Assembly (NCBI RefSeq): GCF_016919405.1
Contig: NZ_CP070353.1
Location: 4,042,501 to 4,106,500, forward strand
Direction of reading: 5' to 3'
Length of the DNA stretch: 64,000 nucleotides
Source: Ensifer sp. PDNC004
GTDB lineage: Bacteria; Pseudomonadota; Alphaproteobacteria; Rhizobiales; Rhizobiaceae
Below, in pieces: positions 46,152-56,698 of the stretch. Made by a program: the position numbers and the translations under genes. Positions within the stretch are counted from its first letter, which is position 1. Each line of letters begins with the position of its first letter. Below the pieces are notes generated by a model, which ran no database searches, had not been told where the DNA came from, and saw nothing but the letters and a program-made list of their open reading frames with translations.

Positions 46152-46316
46152 ATGCAGAATGCTCAGCTGGATCAGACCAACGTCGCCGCGCGCAGCCTCA
46201 AGCCGGTGGTGCGGATCGTCGTCGCTGCCGAGATCGCGATTTCGGCGCTGCTGATGACCACCGTGCAATGGCCGGCGCCCCAGCTGTCCGCGCCGCAAAT
46301 TGCCTCGCTTCGCTGA
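46152..46316 (+). CDS. Small single-pass membrane protein
   Basis: A 54-residue frame preceded by GAGGGG (5 bases from ATG 46152). It begins MQNAQLDQTNVAARSLKP and has a hydrophobic stretch VVRIVVAAEIAISALLM that could be a transmembrane helix, then a short polar tail. I do not recognise it, and such short frames can be accidental; the ribosome site and a hydrophobic core after a charged boundary support it. It is divergent from the SH3/DUF1236 gene. Confidence 0.45.
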   Translation: MQNAQLDQTNVAARSLKPVVRIVVAAEIAISALLMTTVQWPAPQLSAPQIASLR

Positions 46317-46488
46317 TTGGCGCTGTCACCGCCGTCAATTGCCGCTATAGGAAGATGACGAGATCCCAAAGAGCGTTGCGATCTTCCAGATCCGCTTCCT
46401 ACGCTTTAGGTTCCTGATTTATCGCATGTCGTTATCGCAATACCGCTCACACACTTTTGCGCGACATGCTCTCGAGAGGCAGACGCGC

Positions 46489-47130
46489 ATGTTACAGGCG
46501 GGCATCATCCCGGTTACCCATTTCGAGCAGAACTGCACCGTGCTGTTCGACAGCGAGACCAAGGAAGGCGTGATCGTCGATCCGGGCGGCGATGTCGATC
46601 TCATCCTGCAGACCGTCCGTGAAAACGGCATCACGCTGAAGGCGATCTGGATCACCCACGGCCATATCGACCATGCCGGCGGCGCCAAGGAACTGAAGGA
46701 CGCGCTCGGGCTCGAAATCATCGGTCCGCACAAGGACGACCTGCCGCTGCTCGAAAGGCTGGAGAGCCAGGCGGAGCGCTTCGGGCTGGCGATGAAGGTC
46801 CAGAACGTCATTCCCGATCGCTGGCTCGAAGAGGGCGACACCGTCTCCTTCGGCGACCATGTCTTCGAAGTCCTGCATTGCCCGGGCCATGCGCCGGGCC
46901 ACGTGGTCTATTTCAACCGGGCACAGAACTTCGCCCATGTCGGCGACGTGCTTTTTCATGGTTCGATCGGCCGCACCGACCTGCCCGGCGGCAATCACCA
47001 GCAATTGCTCGATTCGATCCGCGACAAGATCCTGCCGCTCGGCGATAGCGTCGGCTTCATCTGTGGCCATGGCCCGGGCGGCCAGATCGGCGAGGAACGC
47101 CGCACCAATCCCTATCTGCGCGGGCTCTGA
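46489..47130 (+). CDS. MBL-fold metallo-hydrolase (GloB/YcbL-like)
   Basis: The 213-residue product has the beta-lactamase-fold zinc motif ITHGHIDHAGG (HxHxDH), later HCPGHAPGHV, VGDVLFHGSIGRTD and CGHGPG, matching the glyoxalase II-like (YcbL) subgroup. These hydrolases act on thioesters or related substrates. The ATG at 46489 follows GAGAGG by ten bases; a longer reading adds 21 residues without family support. A strong terminator follows. Confidence 0.88.
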   Translation: MLQAGIIPVTHFEQNCTVLFDSETKEGVIVDPGGDVDLILQTVRENGITLKAIWITHGHIDHAGGAKELKDALGLEIIGPHKDDLPLLERLESQAERFGLAMKVQNVIPDRWLEEGDTVSFGDHVFEVLHCPGHAPGHVVYFNRAQNFAHVGDVLFHGSIGRTDLPGGNHQQLLDSIRDKILPLGDSVGFICGHGPGGQIGEERRTNPYLRGL

Positions 47131-47152
47131 GCCCCCGCACACGTGCATGAAA

Positions 47153-47186
47153 AAAAGCCCATGTCTCGATCAAGACATGGGCTTTT
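47153..47186. terminator. Bidirectional terminator
   Basis: AAAAGCCCATGTCT, a CGATCA loop and the exact complement form a 14-pair stem with A- and T-tracts on both sides. It ends the metallo-hydrolase gene on the plus strand and probably the BA14K-like gene on the minus strand. Confidence 0.9.
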
Positions 47187-47206
47187 CGATTCTTGCGCCG
47201 TGCTGA

Positions 47207-47653
47207 TCAGCCGGCGGTGCAGAAGTAGCTGCGACCGTCGTAGCCGCGGAAGGTGCCGCTATCCGGGTTGAACGAACGATAGCGCTGGGCGCAGTAACGG
47301 TACCAGGACGGGGTCCAGGGCTCGAGCGAGCGGTAACCGCCGCCGTAGCTGTCGACGACGACAGGGCGTGCCTGGTAGACCGGGCGAGGGCGATAGACCG
47401 GACGCGGCTCGTAGTAATCGTATTCCGGTTCCGGATCGATGTAGACGCGCTCGTTGTAGCCGCCGTTGTAACGCGGCTGCGAAGCGATCGCGCCGCCGAT
47501 CAGAGCGCCGGCAACGAGACCTGCTGCACCGGCTGCCCATGCGTCGTCATTGTTGTGGTGATGCCGGCCGCCTGCCTCGGCGGCGCCAAAGGTCGGGATG
47601 ACCATAGCGGCTGCGGCGATCGAGAGAACGGCGGCTTTGATGAACTTGTTCAT
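47207..47653 (-). CDS. BA14K-like secreted protein
   Basis: The 148-residue product has a signal peptide (cleavage after AEA near residue 27), a hydrophobic Gly/Ala-rich stretch (GAAGLVAGALIGGAIA), a repetitive RPVY-rich linker and the C-terminal BA14K domain: WYRYCAQRYRSFNPDSGTFRG. BA14K was first known as an immunoreactive Brucella protein; rhizobia carry several. The ATG at 47653 follows GGATTGAAGCC. Function is unknown. Confidence 0.88.
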   Translation of the reverse strand: MNKFIKAAVLSIAAAAMVIPTFGAAEAGGRHHHNNDDAWAAGAAGLVAGALIGGAIASQPRYNGGYNERVYIDPEPEYDYYEPRPVYRPRPVYQARPVVVDSYGGGYRSLEPWTPSWYRYCAQRYRSFNPDSGTFRGYDGRSYFCTAG

Positions 47654-47740
47654 TTGGCTTCAATCCTTCGCATGGACCGGATCAACCCGGTCTTCATGAT
47701 GCAGGAAGGTTAACGCGGCCAAACTGAACCGAGCCTGAAC

Positions 47741-47765
47741 AAAAAAACCCGGCAAGAATGCCGGG
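47741..47765 (-). terminator. Intrinsic terminator of the cold-shock gene
   Basis: On the minus strand CCCGGCA, TTCT and TGCCGGG form a seven-pair stem followed by TTTTTTT. Confidence 0.85.
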
Positions 47766-47798
47766 CTTCAACTTGGAATCTGTCAGCAGAAAACGGCG

Positions 47799-48014
47799 TT
47801 AGCCGGAGATCTGCAGGTTGACCGCCTTCGGGCCTTTGCCGCGGCGATCCGGTTCGGTGTCGAAGCTTACCTTCTGGTTTTCCGTCAGACCGGTCAGGCC
47901 GGAAGCCTGGACTGCGGAAATGTGTACGAAGATATCTGCACCACCGTTGTCAGGCTTGATGAAACCAAAGCCCTTGTCGGTGTTGAAGAATTTTACAGTG
48001 CCAGTTTCGGCCAT
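47799..48014 (-). CDS. Cold-shock domain protein
   Basis: The 71-residue protein has the single cold-shock domain with RNP-1 (KGFGFI) and RNP-2 (DIFVHISA), typical of CspA-like RNA chaperones that melt mRNA structure. The ATG at 48014 follows AAGGACCTGACGC. A terminator follows, and the 5' side is a long gene-free region. Confidence 0.93.
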   Translation of the reverse strand: MAETGTVKFFNTDKGFGFIKPDNGGADIFVHISAVQASGLTGLTENQKVSFDTEPDRRGKGPKAVNLQISG

Positions 48015-48693
48015 GCGTCAGGTCCTTTTCTCTCCACCCGTTTGACGGACGGGCAGCATTGCAGTTTTGCCCGAATGGGCGTTGGCAGGCAGGTCTCGAC
48101 GTTTGAGGAAAGGGTCCTGGTTACCGCAGCCAGCCATAGGAAAGGTCGCATCGCTGCTTCCCATCGGTCTGGCCGCCCGGAGTTTTTGCGTCTCCGGCCC
48201 GCTTTTATTTCAAGATCTTCCCGTGTTCGCAGATTGCCCGAACGGAAGTAAGATTGATGGGTTTATTTTGAATTGGCAAGCAAAACTTTTCGGGATTGGT
48301 ATTGCGTCTTGTCATTGCTCAAAAATCGGTCATTTGCGGCTTTGCGGGGCGCTGCGCAAAATATATCGCAAGCTGTTGAAATCACAGCTTTTTGAAAACA
48401 ATTGCTGCAAAATTGAGTGGTTTTCGCTGATTTCCGGTGCAGCGCTGGCAGAGCGGGCCAATCGCTTATCAAGCATGCCGTCGGCAACTCCCTGATATGT
48501 TTGAGGCTTCTCATGTCGGCGGTTTCTTACGTAGATTTCTTGCAGAAAATCGACAACTACCGTTTCGGGGCGAAAACGCACGGCGAAGCCACGCCTTCGT
48601 TGCGAAGCAACGGGCCTGTTGCCCTGAGCAATAGCAAGTAAAGCCTCAGTTCAGCGTCTTGGAGGTGGGTGCTTATAGTTCCTTGAGGCGCCC
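48015..48693. other. Gene-free, partly AT-rich region upstream of the cold-shock gene
   Basis: 679 bases without a supported gene. The first part should hold the cold-shock promoter and leader. About 48240-48560 is clearly AT-richer than the rest of the window. Only weak hairpins (for example GTTGCGAAGCAAC near 48600) are visible. A 142-codon plus-strand frame lacks codon bias and has a Cys-rich unnatural composition. A small RNA could be hidden here, but I see no proof. Confidence 0.4.
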
Positions 48694-49590
48694 TCAGGCA
48701 GCGGCTGCGGCGCGGCGGCCCTTCGTCAGTTCCGGCACGATCTCGACCGTCAGCATGGCGGCAAAGATGATGGCGCAGCCGGCATAGCCGATCGGGGTGA
48801 TGACCTCGCCAAGCAGGACAACGCCGAAGAGGGCAGCAAAGAGCGCCTCGCTCGACAGGAAGATCGCAGCCTGCGGCGCCGTGGTGTAGCGCTGCCCGAC
48901 GACCTGGAGAATGAAGGCGAGGCCGCTCGAAAAGACGCCGGCATAGAGGATTTCGAAGAGCGCGCCCTCGATGGCGGCAAAGCTCAGCGGTTCGGTCGTC
49001 ACGGCGAGGACGAAGCCGAGCACGGCGCAGACGGCAAACTGCGTCATCGACAACAGCATCGGCCGGCCGCTGCTCGGCGCGAACAGGCCGATGAGCAGCA
49101 GTTGCACCGCCCAGAACAGGGCGCAGACAACGGTCAGATAGTCGCCGCCCGTCAGCGTCGACAGCGTGCCGCCGCTCAGGAGGAAAATGCCGAACAGCGC
49201 CATCAGCGCCCCCGGCCAGATCACCCAATGCGGCTTGCGGCGCAGGAAGACCACCGTCAGGACCGGGACGAAGACGACGTAGAGACCGGTGAGGAAGCCG
49301 GAATTGGTGACGCTGGTGTCAAGCAGGCCGAATTGCTGTGTCACGGCGCCGGCAAAGAGCGCCAAGCCGATGAAGATGAAATTGCGCACGGTCGTCAGCT
49401 TGATCGGCTCGGCCGCGCGTTTCGTTTCCATGATGGCGAGCGGCATGGCGACCAGTGTCGCGATTGCGAAACGCAGCGAGATGAACCACAGCGGGCTGAT
49501 CTTATCCATGGCCGTCGACTGTGCAACGAAGCCGGCGCCCCAGATGGCGCCTGAAATCAAAAGCAGCAGATTGGCCTGAATGCGCGTCAT
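48694..49590 (-). CDS. DMT family transporter (EamA type)
   Basis: A 298-residue protein with ten hydrophobic helices arranged as two EamA repeats; motifs AIWGAGFVAQSTAMD and TVFLSSEALFAALFGVVLLGE (the second is split and typical of the EamA C-terminal repeat). It probably exports metabolites or drugs. The ATG at 49590 follows GAGGAGAGAACGAC. It is not in an obvious operon. Confidence 0.9.
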   Translation of the reverse strand: MTRIQANLLLLISGAIWGAGFVAQSTAMDKISPLWFISLRFAIATLVAMPLAIMETKRAAEPIKLTTVRNFIFIGLALFAGAVTQQFGLLDTSVTNSGFLTGLYVVFVPVLTVVFLRRKPHWVIWPGALMALFGIFLLSGGTLSTLTGGDYLTVVCALFWAVQLLLIGLFAPSSGRPMLLSMTQFAVCAVLGFVLAVTTEPLSFAAIEGALFEILYAGVFSSGLAFILQVVGQRYTTAPQAAIFLSSEALFAALFGVVLLGEVITPIGYAGCAIIFAAMLTVEIVPELTKGRRAAAAA

Positions 49591-49762
49591 GTCGTTCTCT
49601 CCTCGGACATGCGCGTCTAGCAGTTGCGTTTTCGCCGGGCAAGGCTCATCGTCGCCAAGGTCGGGCGGAGTTGTCGTCGATGAAAACGGCCGGAGACACG
49701 GCGCCAGGAGAGGGCGCCGAGGAGGGGGCTCAACTCCAATCACCCATCGGAGATCGGCGGCC

Positions 49763-50185
49763 ATGAGCGATGCCGGCTATTCCGGCACGCCGTTCGGGCG
49801 CAAGCTGGGGCTGAAGGACGGGCAGGAAGCCCTGCTTCTCGGGGTGCCAGCCGGGCTCGATGCGATCAGCGGTTTTCCCGGCTTTCGGAGGTGCGACACC
49901 GAGATCGGCGCGGTGGCCGCGCGCGACATCGATTATGCGCATGTGTTCGAAACGGAGCGATCGGCTTTGGAAGCGCTGGCCCCGAAGCTGGCTGCGAGGT
50001 TGAAGCCGGACGGCATGCTGTGGATCTCCTGGCCGAAGAAGGCGTCGAAACGGCCGACGACACTGACGGAGGACGTGTTGCGCGCGCCGCTCGGCCTGGT
50101 GGATGTGAAGGTTTGCGCGGTCGACGCGGTCTGGTCCGGGCTGAAATTCATGTTCCGGCGCCAACTGCGCGACCGGCTGTCGTGA
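49763..50185 (+). CDS. DUF3052 family protein
   Basis: The 140-residue product starts MSDAGYSGTPFGRKLGL and has KPDGMLWISWPKKASK, the pattern of DUF3052. It is cytosolic. The ATG at 49763 follows GGAGATCGGCGGCC. No function is established. It is convergent with the sugar dehydrogenase gene with 18 bases between the stops. Confidence 0.8.
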   Translation: MSDAGYSGTPFGRKLGLKDGQEALLLGVPAGLDAISGFPGFRRCDTEIGAVAARDIDYAHVFETERSALEALAPKLAARLKPDGMLWISWPKKASKRPTTLTEDVLRAPLGLVDVKVCAVDAVWSGLKFMFRRQLRDRLS

Positions 50186-50203
50186 GCCGGTGGCGGACGC
50201 CGC

Positions 50204-51391
50204 CTATTGCGCTGCGGCCTTGGAGACCCTGAGCACGGCGCCGTCTTCCTCGTCCGTTACCATCAGCAAGGCGCCGTCGGGTGCCACGACGACGTCGCGG
50301 ATGCGGCCGAATTCGCCATCGAACAACCGCTCCTCGGAGCCGATCGCGCCGCTGTCGTCGCGTTCGAGCCGAGCGAGCAACTGGTACTTCAGCGCCGCCA
50401 CCAGAAGGTCGCCGTCCCATTCGGGAAACATCTTGCCGCGATAGACGGCAAGCGCGCCCGGCGCGATCGAGGGATCCCAATAGAAGAGCGGCTGGTCGAG
50501 GCCCTCTTTCGACGTGCCTTCGCCGATCTCGGCGCCGGAATAATCCTTGCCGTAGGTAATGACAGGCCAGCCGTAATTGTGGCCGGCCTTCGGATTGTTG
50601 ATCTCGTCGCCACCGCGCGCGCCGTGCTCGACGGTCAGCAACGTGCCGTCTTTCGGGTCGAAGGCGATGCCTTGCGGATTGCGGTGGCCCTTCGACCAGA
50701 TCTCCGGCAGGCCGCCGGTGCCGCCGCGATAGGGGTTCGATCCGGGAATGCTGCCGTCGGCATTGATGTGCAGGATGGCGCCGGCATGATCGCGCGGGTC
50801 CTGCGCCCGTTCACCTTCGCCGCGGTCGCCGATGCCGAAGAACAGGCTGCCATCGGGCGCAATGGCGATGCGCGAGCCGAAATGCTGGCCCTTGCCGGTG
50901 AACTTGCTCATCCGGAAGAGTTCCTTGACGTCGGTAAGGCCGGTTCCGTCTGCGGCGAGTTTCGCCCGGACGACGGCAGTGCCGTAGCCGCCTTTGCCAT
51001 TGGCGGCCATCGTCAGGTAGAGCGTCCGGTTTTGGGCGAAACGGGGATCGAGCGCGATGTCGAGCAGGCCGCCCTGGCCACGCTCGGCGACCTCTGGCAC
51101 GCCCGTCAGCGGCTTCGAGAGCTTGCCGTCGCGCAGGATCCTAAGCCGACCCGGACGTTCGCTGATAATCAGGCCGCCATCGGGGAGTGCCTCGACCGAC
51201 CAGGGGTGTTCGAGCCCGGTCGCGAGCGTCTCGACGCGCAGGGTGCCGTTCTCGCTCGGGAACTCGCGGGCATCCTGTGCGCGTGCGCTCGCAGGTGCGA
51301 AAGCTGCCAGTGCAACGGAGAGGGCCAGGATGGAGACCGCACTCGGCCGCTTGCCAGCCCATCCCGATGTTCCAGCGCCCGTTTGCCCCAT
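50204..51391 (-). CDS. Secreted PQQ-dependent sugar dehydrogenase-like protein
   Basis: The 395-residue product has a signal peptide (cleavage near ARAQ, about residue 39) and the soluble glucose dehydrogenase/YliI beta-propeller: LEHPWSVEALPDGGLIISERPG (split), HFGSRIAIAPDGSLFFGIGDRG, and GHRNPQGIAFDP. It is probably periplasmic and oxidises sugars with PQQ. The ATG at 51391 has AGGAG seven bases upstream. It lies 84 bases downstream of the sortase gene on the same strand. Confidence 0.9.
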   Translation of the reverse strand: MGQTGAGTSGWAGKRPSAVSILALSVALAAFAPASARAQDAREFPSENGTLRVETLATGLEHPWSVEALPDGGLIISERPGRLRILRDGKLSKPLTGVPEVAERGQGGLLDIALDPRFAQNRTLYLTMAANGKGGYGTAVVRAKLAADGTGLTDVKELFRMSKFTGKGQHFGSRIAIAPDGSLFFGIGDRGEGERAQDPRDHAGAILHINADGSIPGSNPYRGGTGGLPEIWSKGHRNPQGIAFDPKDGTLLTVEHGARGGDEINNPKAGHNYGWPVITYGKDYSGAEIGEGTSKEGLDQPLFYWDPSIAPGALAVYRGKMFPEWDGDLLVAALKYQLLARLERDDSGAIGSEERLFDGEFGRIRDVVVAPDGALLMVTDEEDGAVLRVSKAAAQ

Positions 51392-51475
51392 TCCGCTTCT
51401 CCTACACAGACTCGTCCAAGGGGCAAGCTGGGGCGATCGAGGGAGCGGTTCAAGTCACATCCGATCAAAAGCGGT

Positions 51476-52144
51476 TTATTTGGAGATCGAGCCCGTCGTC
51501 AGCTGCACCGGGCGCTGTTCGCCGATGAGTTCGGCGTCGACGATGTAGCGCATCGGTCCCTGCTCGATCGCATCGAAGGGCCAGCAGGTGGCGAGCGCCA
51601 GGTGGTGGCCGCTGGCGGACGCGTTGATGCCGCTTTCATCCCAGCGGGCAACGCGGCTTTCGCCGGCCCGAAACAGGAAGCGACGGCCATCCTTGCGCGT
51701 CAGCACCAGGAGGTCGCCAGGGTTGACGTCCTTCAGCCAGCGAAAATGCGTGTCGCGATGGGCGGCGATGACCGAGGTACCCTCGTCGCCGGGGCGCGGC
51801 GTCGTCGTCAGCCAGGCGGGCCCGAAGGCAAGCGCTTCGCCGCTTGCGCCTTCCAGAACGATCGCCGAGCGGTTGATCCGTGGCGCCGAGATTTCGGCGG
51901 CCGTCTGGAAATCGGCCCAAGGCCAGGGCTTACCATCAGGGCTGCCATGAAGCTGCGCCTCGAAGGTGCGCTTCAACAGCACCTGCGAGACCTCAGCCTT
52001 GGCCTTCATGTAGAAGCCCTTACCGATCAGAAGCAGACCGGCAAGGGCAATGAGCGCGATGACCGCGAGCACGATCGTTTCGACCGCCGAGAGGCGGGCG
52101 AGAAAGCCCGGCCGTGGCGCGGACTGATCCTTGTCAGCGGCCAC
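51476..52144 (-). CDS. Class GN sortase
   Basis: The 222-residue protein has an N-terminal membrane helix (about 22-43) and the sortase core: VIAAHRDTHF with His129, LATCWPF with Cys187, and GPMRYIV with Arg199, the His-Cys-Arg triad of sortases. The order and TCWPF motif fit the class GN (Gram-negative) type. The GTG start at 52144 has GGAG nine bases upstream and overlaps the target gene's stop by 11 bases, so translation is coupled. The enzyme should sit in the inner membrane and cleave the LPQTA motif of the protein encoded immediately upstream. Confidence 0.92.
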   Translation of the reverse strand: MAADKDQSAPRPGFLARLSAVETIVLAVIALIALAGLLLIGKGFYMKAKAEVSQVLLKRTFEAQLHGSPDGKPWPWADFQTAAEISAPRINRSAIVLEGASGEALAFGPAWLTTTPRPGDEGTSVIAAHRDTHFRWLKDVNPGDLLVLTRKDGRRFLFRAGESRVARWDESGINASASGHHLALATCWPFDAIEQGPMRYIVDAELIGEQRPVQLTTGSISK

Positions 52145-54485
52145 GGCGGCGCACTCCGGCAAGCACGACGGCGGCGATCGGCGCGCGCCAGAAGACGAAG
52201 GTCGTGCCGGCAAGAAGCGCGAAGGCAAGCAGCATCAGGCCGATCAGGATCTGCTTGTCGGCTTCCGTTGCCGTCTGTGGCAGGGACACCTGGTTGTTGG
52301 CTTCAGCGATCAGACCGGCCGCCCGCGCCGTCGGTGCGGCGAGCATCCGGTCGGCCGTCACCATCGCAAGCTTGGCTCGGCTTTCGAGCGCGGCGCGTTC
52401 GTCGACCTTGCCGGGGACGATCTCGGCAGGGGCTTCGCCGAAGACCTTGCCGAAGTCCCAGCCGGTGGGGAGATTGAGCGGCAGCTTCGTTTCGCTGAGG
52501 TTCTCGCTGCTGGGCCGCGACGGCGTCGCGTCAACGGCAACGAGGCTGGTAACGCGGGAGACGAGATGGTGGGCGAGCGCCACCGTCTCGATCCGCTTGT
52601 CGAGCGTCGCCGGGTCGGCGATCGTCGATGCGCTCGCTTCGAGGTCGTCGATCTTGCGGCGGGCCCAGAGCTTGGCGATGCCTTCGCCGGTCGAAGCCTT
52701 GGCGATATCCATCTCCACCCGCCAGGGCTGGTCGCCGGCCTTGCCGAGGATCTGCAGCTTGCCTTCGGGGGCGGTGCCATCGAGCTCGGCCGTCAGCACC
52801 ACGGGCTCGCCGCGATAAAGATCGGGCATCGGGTTGGGTGTGATGTCGCCGGCCGATGCCCCCTCGAAGGCGGCCAAGATATCCGTCATGGCGGGGCTTT
52901 CGAGCTTGGTGAAGAGTTCGCCCATGCGCGCGGCGACTTCGCTCTCCGAGCCGATCAGCGTAAAGGTGCCGCGGCCATATTCGGCGGCCTTGGTCATGAA
53001 GTGGCTGTTCGGGGCCGAGCCGATGCCGACAGTGAAGACGCGGGCGTCGCCGCGGTTCTTCTGGATCTCGTCGAAAAGCTGCGTCTCGTTGCCGATCGCG
53101 CCATCGGTCAGGAAGACCACCTGGCGAAGGGCGCCGGCCTCAACCGGTCCTTGCGTGCGAAGGGCCGCTTCCAGCGCCGGCAACATCTCGGTGCCGCCAT
53201 CGGCCGTCAGGCCGCGCACATAGGCGATCGCATCCTCCCGCTTTTCCGGCGTCGCTTCGACCAGTTCGGGGAAGTGCACCGACATGGTGTCGTCGAAGCG
53301 GATGACGTTGAAGCGGTCCTCGGGCTTCAGCCTGGAGATCGCCAGCGCCAGGCTCTCCTTGGCCTGCTCCATCGAGGGGCCGGCCATGGAGCCGGAATTG
53401 TCGATGACGAAAACGATCTCGCGCTTGACCGGCTTGGCGTCGGCCTCGCTTGCGGCGGCCGGCGGGGTGACGAAGGAAAGCAGATAGGTCTTGCCGCCGA
53501 CCGTCTCGCGGAACAGGCCGGCATAGGGGCTTTTGCCCTCGATCGCCTTCCAGGTGAGCTCGAAGTCGCGGTCCGCAGGCACGCTGTCGCCCTTCAGCGT
53601 CAGCCGACGGCTGAGATCGTCGAGGCTGGCGATATCGACCGCGTGATAGCCGGATTTCACTTCGCCGAGCGGAAAACCGGCCTTGAGGTTCACGGTCAGC
53701 GTGACGGGGTTGATCCTGGCGTTTTCCTTGGGGTCGAGGACCGGCGCTTCGATCTTCTCGCGATCCGGGACCGGATCGCTGACGGCGTAGCCGGTGCGGC
53801 TGTCGAGATCGACGGTCTGGACGATCGGCTGCGGATTGTAGCGCGGCGCCACGACCATCGGGAAACGGAGAGAATAGAGGCCGTTCGACTGGCGCACCGC
53901 GCTCTGGTACTCGATCTGCACCACCACCGTTTCGCCCGGGCCGATATTGGCGACCTGGTTGGTGAAGATGTTCGGGCGCTGCTGTTCGAGAAGCGCTGCC
54001 TTCTTGCCCTCGGCCTTGGCCTGTTCGTAGATTTCCTTGGCGGCCTGGCGCGGCTTCACCTGGCCCTCGATGAAGCGGTCGCCGATCTGCATCTTCAGCG
54101 TATCGACGGCCGAATCCTCGGGCAAGGGGAAGACGTAGGTGCCCTCGACCCAGCCCTTGCTCGGGTTCTCGAACCGCTGGGTGACGCGGGTGCGCATGAT
54201 CGGGCCGTTGACGTCGATCTGGACGTCGGTCGCAAGCCGCGGCGCCTCGACGAAATAGCCCGGTTCCTTCGACGGGAAGAGCAGGGCGCCAGCGCCGACG
54301 TCGTTGGGGCGAACGTAACCCGCCATCTGCCGCGGCTTGGCATCAGCCGTTTGCGCGGCGGCCTGGGTCATCAGCCCGATGAACATCAGGATGCAGGCGG
54401 CAAGGGCCGCGAGCGCCAGATACATGCCCCAGCGTGCTTCGCTCTGCCGTGTCTTCATGGAAGCGATTTCGTCGTCGAGAAACAT
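52134..54485 (-). CDS. Sortase target protein with VIT and vWA domains and LPQTA sorting signal
   Basis: The 783-residue product is the TIGR03788-type sortase target. A membrane segment at about 20-41 precedes a VIT domain (about 75-205), a vWA domain with MIDAS motif DNSGSM at 362-367 and a C-terminal cell-wall-type sorting signal: LPQTA at 735-739, a hydrophobic segment, then RRRGR at the end. The sortase gene overlaps its stop, so both are made together. VIT/vWA proteins resemble the heavy chain of inter-alpha-trypsin inhibitor. The start ATG at 54485 follows GGGGG. Where the anchored product ends up in this Gram-negative envelope is unknown. Confidence 0.93.
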   Translation of the reverse strand: MFLDDEIASMKTRQSEARWGMYLALAALAACILMFIGLMTQAAAQTADAKPRQMAGYVRPNDVGAGALLFPSKEPGYFVEAPRLATDVQIDVNGPIMRTRVTQRFENPSKGWVEGTYVFPLPEDSAVDTLKMQIGDRFIEGQVKPRQAAKEIYEQAKAEGKKAALLEQQRPNIFTNQVANIGPGETVVVQIEYQSAVRQSNGLYSLRFPMVVAPRYNPQPIVQTVDLDSRTGYAVSDPVPDREKIEAPVLDPKENARINPVTLTVNLKAGFPLGEVKSGYHAVDIASLDDLSRRLTLKGDSVPADRDFELTWKAIEGKSPYAGLFRETVGGKTYLLSFVTPPAAASEADAKPVKREIVFVIDNSGSMAGPSMEQAKESLALAISRLKPEDRFNVIRFDDTMSVHFPELVEATPEKREDAIAYVRGLTADGGTEMLPALEAALRTQGPVEAGALRQVVFLTDGAIGNETQLFDEIQKNRGDARVFTVGIGSAPNSHFMTKAAEYGRGTFTLIGSESEVAARMGELFTKLESPAMTDILAAFEGASAGDITPNPMPDLYRGEPVVLTAELDGTAPEGKLQILGKAGDQPWRVEMDIAKASTGEGIAKLWARRKIDDLEASASTIADPATLDKRIETVALAHHLVSRVTSLVAVDATPSRPSSENLSETKLPLNLPTGWDFGKVFGEAPAEIVPGKVDERAALESRAKLAMVTADRMLAAPTARAAGLIAEANNQVSLPQTATEADKQILIGLMLLAFALLAGTTFVFWRAPIAAVVLAGVRRRGR

Positions 54486-56147
<1,662 letters not shown>

Positions 56148-56168
56148 GTGCGAACAACCGCACCTGAC

Positions 56169-56200
56169 AAAAAAACCCGCCGGAAACGGCGGGTTTTTTC
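56169..56200 (+). terminator. Intrinsic terminator of aatA
   Basis: ACCCGCCG, GAAA and CGGCGGGT form an eight-pair stem followed by TTTTTT. Confidence 0.9.
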
Positions 56201-56275
56201 GTTCGCAAAGCGATTCAAAGGCTGGCCATGCCGATTCAAGTCAGCCGGCTAAGGTCTTGAAATCATATTCCATTC

Positions 56276-56581
56276 TCAGGCGCCGGGAACCTCGTCGTCG
56301 CCAACGACGCCGCCCTCGCTTTCGAGGATGGAGAGTCGACGCGCCTCCGAGCGGGTGAACTTCAGCCGTACGCCGATCCCGCGTTCGCCCTCCGGCAGAA
56401 ACACTGCGCCGGCATTTTCGAGCGCGTGCTTCAACGACAGGATTACCGCGTCGGCCGGTTTTTCCAGCTTTCGCTCGAACCTGAGGATCGTCTCTTCGTC
56501 GACGCCCGAAAAGCTCGAAAGCATCTCGCGCGAAATTTCGATCAGCGCCCGGGCGGCGCGGCACTGTGGACCTGTAATCAT
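56276..56581 (-). CDS. XRE-like helix-turn-helix protein
   Basis: The 101-residue product contains an XRE-type helix-turn-helix: AARALIEISREMLSSFSGVDEETILRFERK (residues about 9-38, split here), then a short C-terminal part. ATG at 56581 follows GGAGG by six bases. It is convergent with aatA and stands alone. Targets are unknown. Confidence 0.75.
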   Translation of the reverse strand: MITGPQCRAARALIEISREMLSSFSGVDEETILRFERKLEKPADAVILSLKHALENAGAVFLPEGERGIGVRLKFTRSEARRLSILESEGGVVGDDEVPGA

Positions 56582-56698
56582 CGTCATCCTCCAGTTGCAC
56601 TGAGGATGCGCGAAGGGTGGCCGAGGGTCAACAACAAGCAGATGGCCCGCGGCGCTTGCTTGCGGCGCGCAGTTGCATCCGGAGCTCTGCGACGGCCT

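Noticed and set aside
48067..48495. 142-codon plus-strand frame in the AT-rich gap
   Set aside because: It is not preceded by a ribosome site, has an unusual Cys-rich and irregular composition, and has no family likeness.
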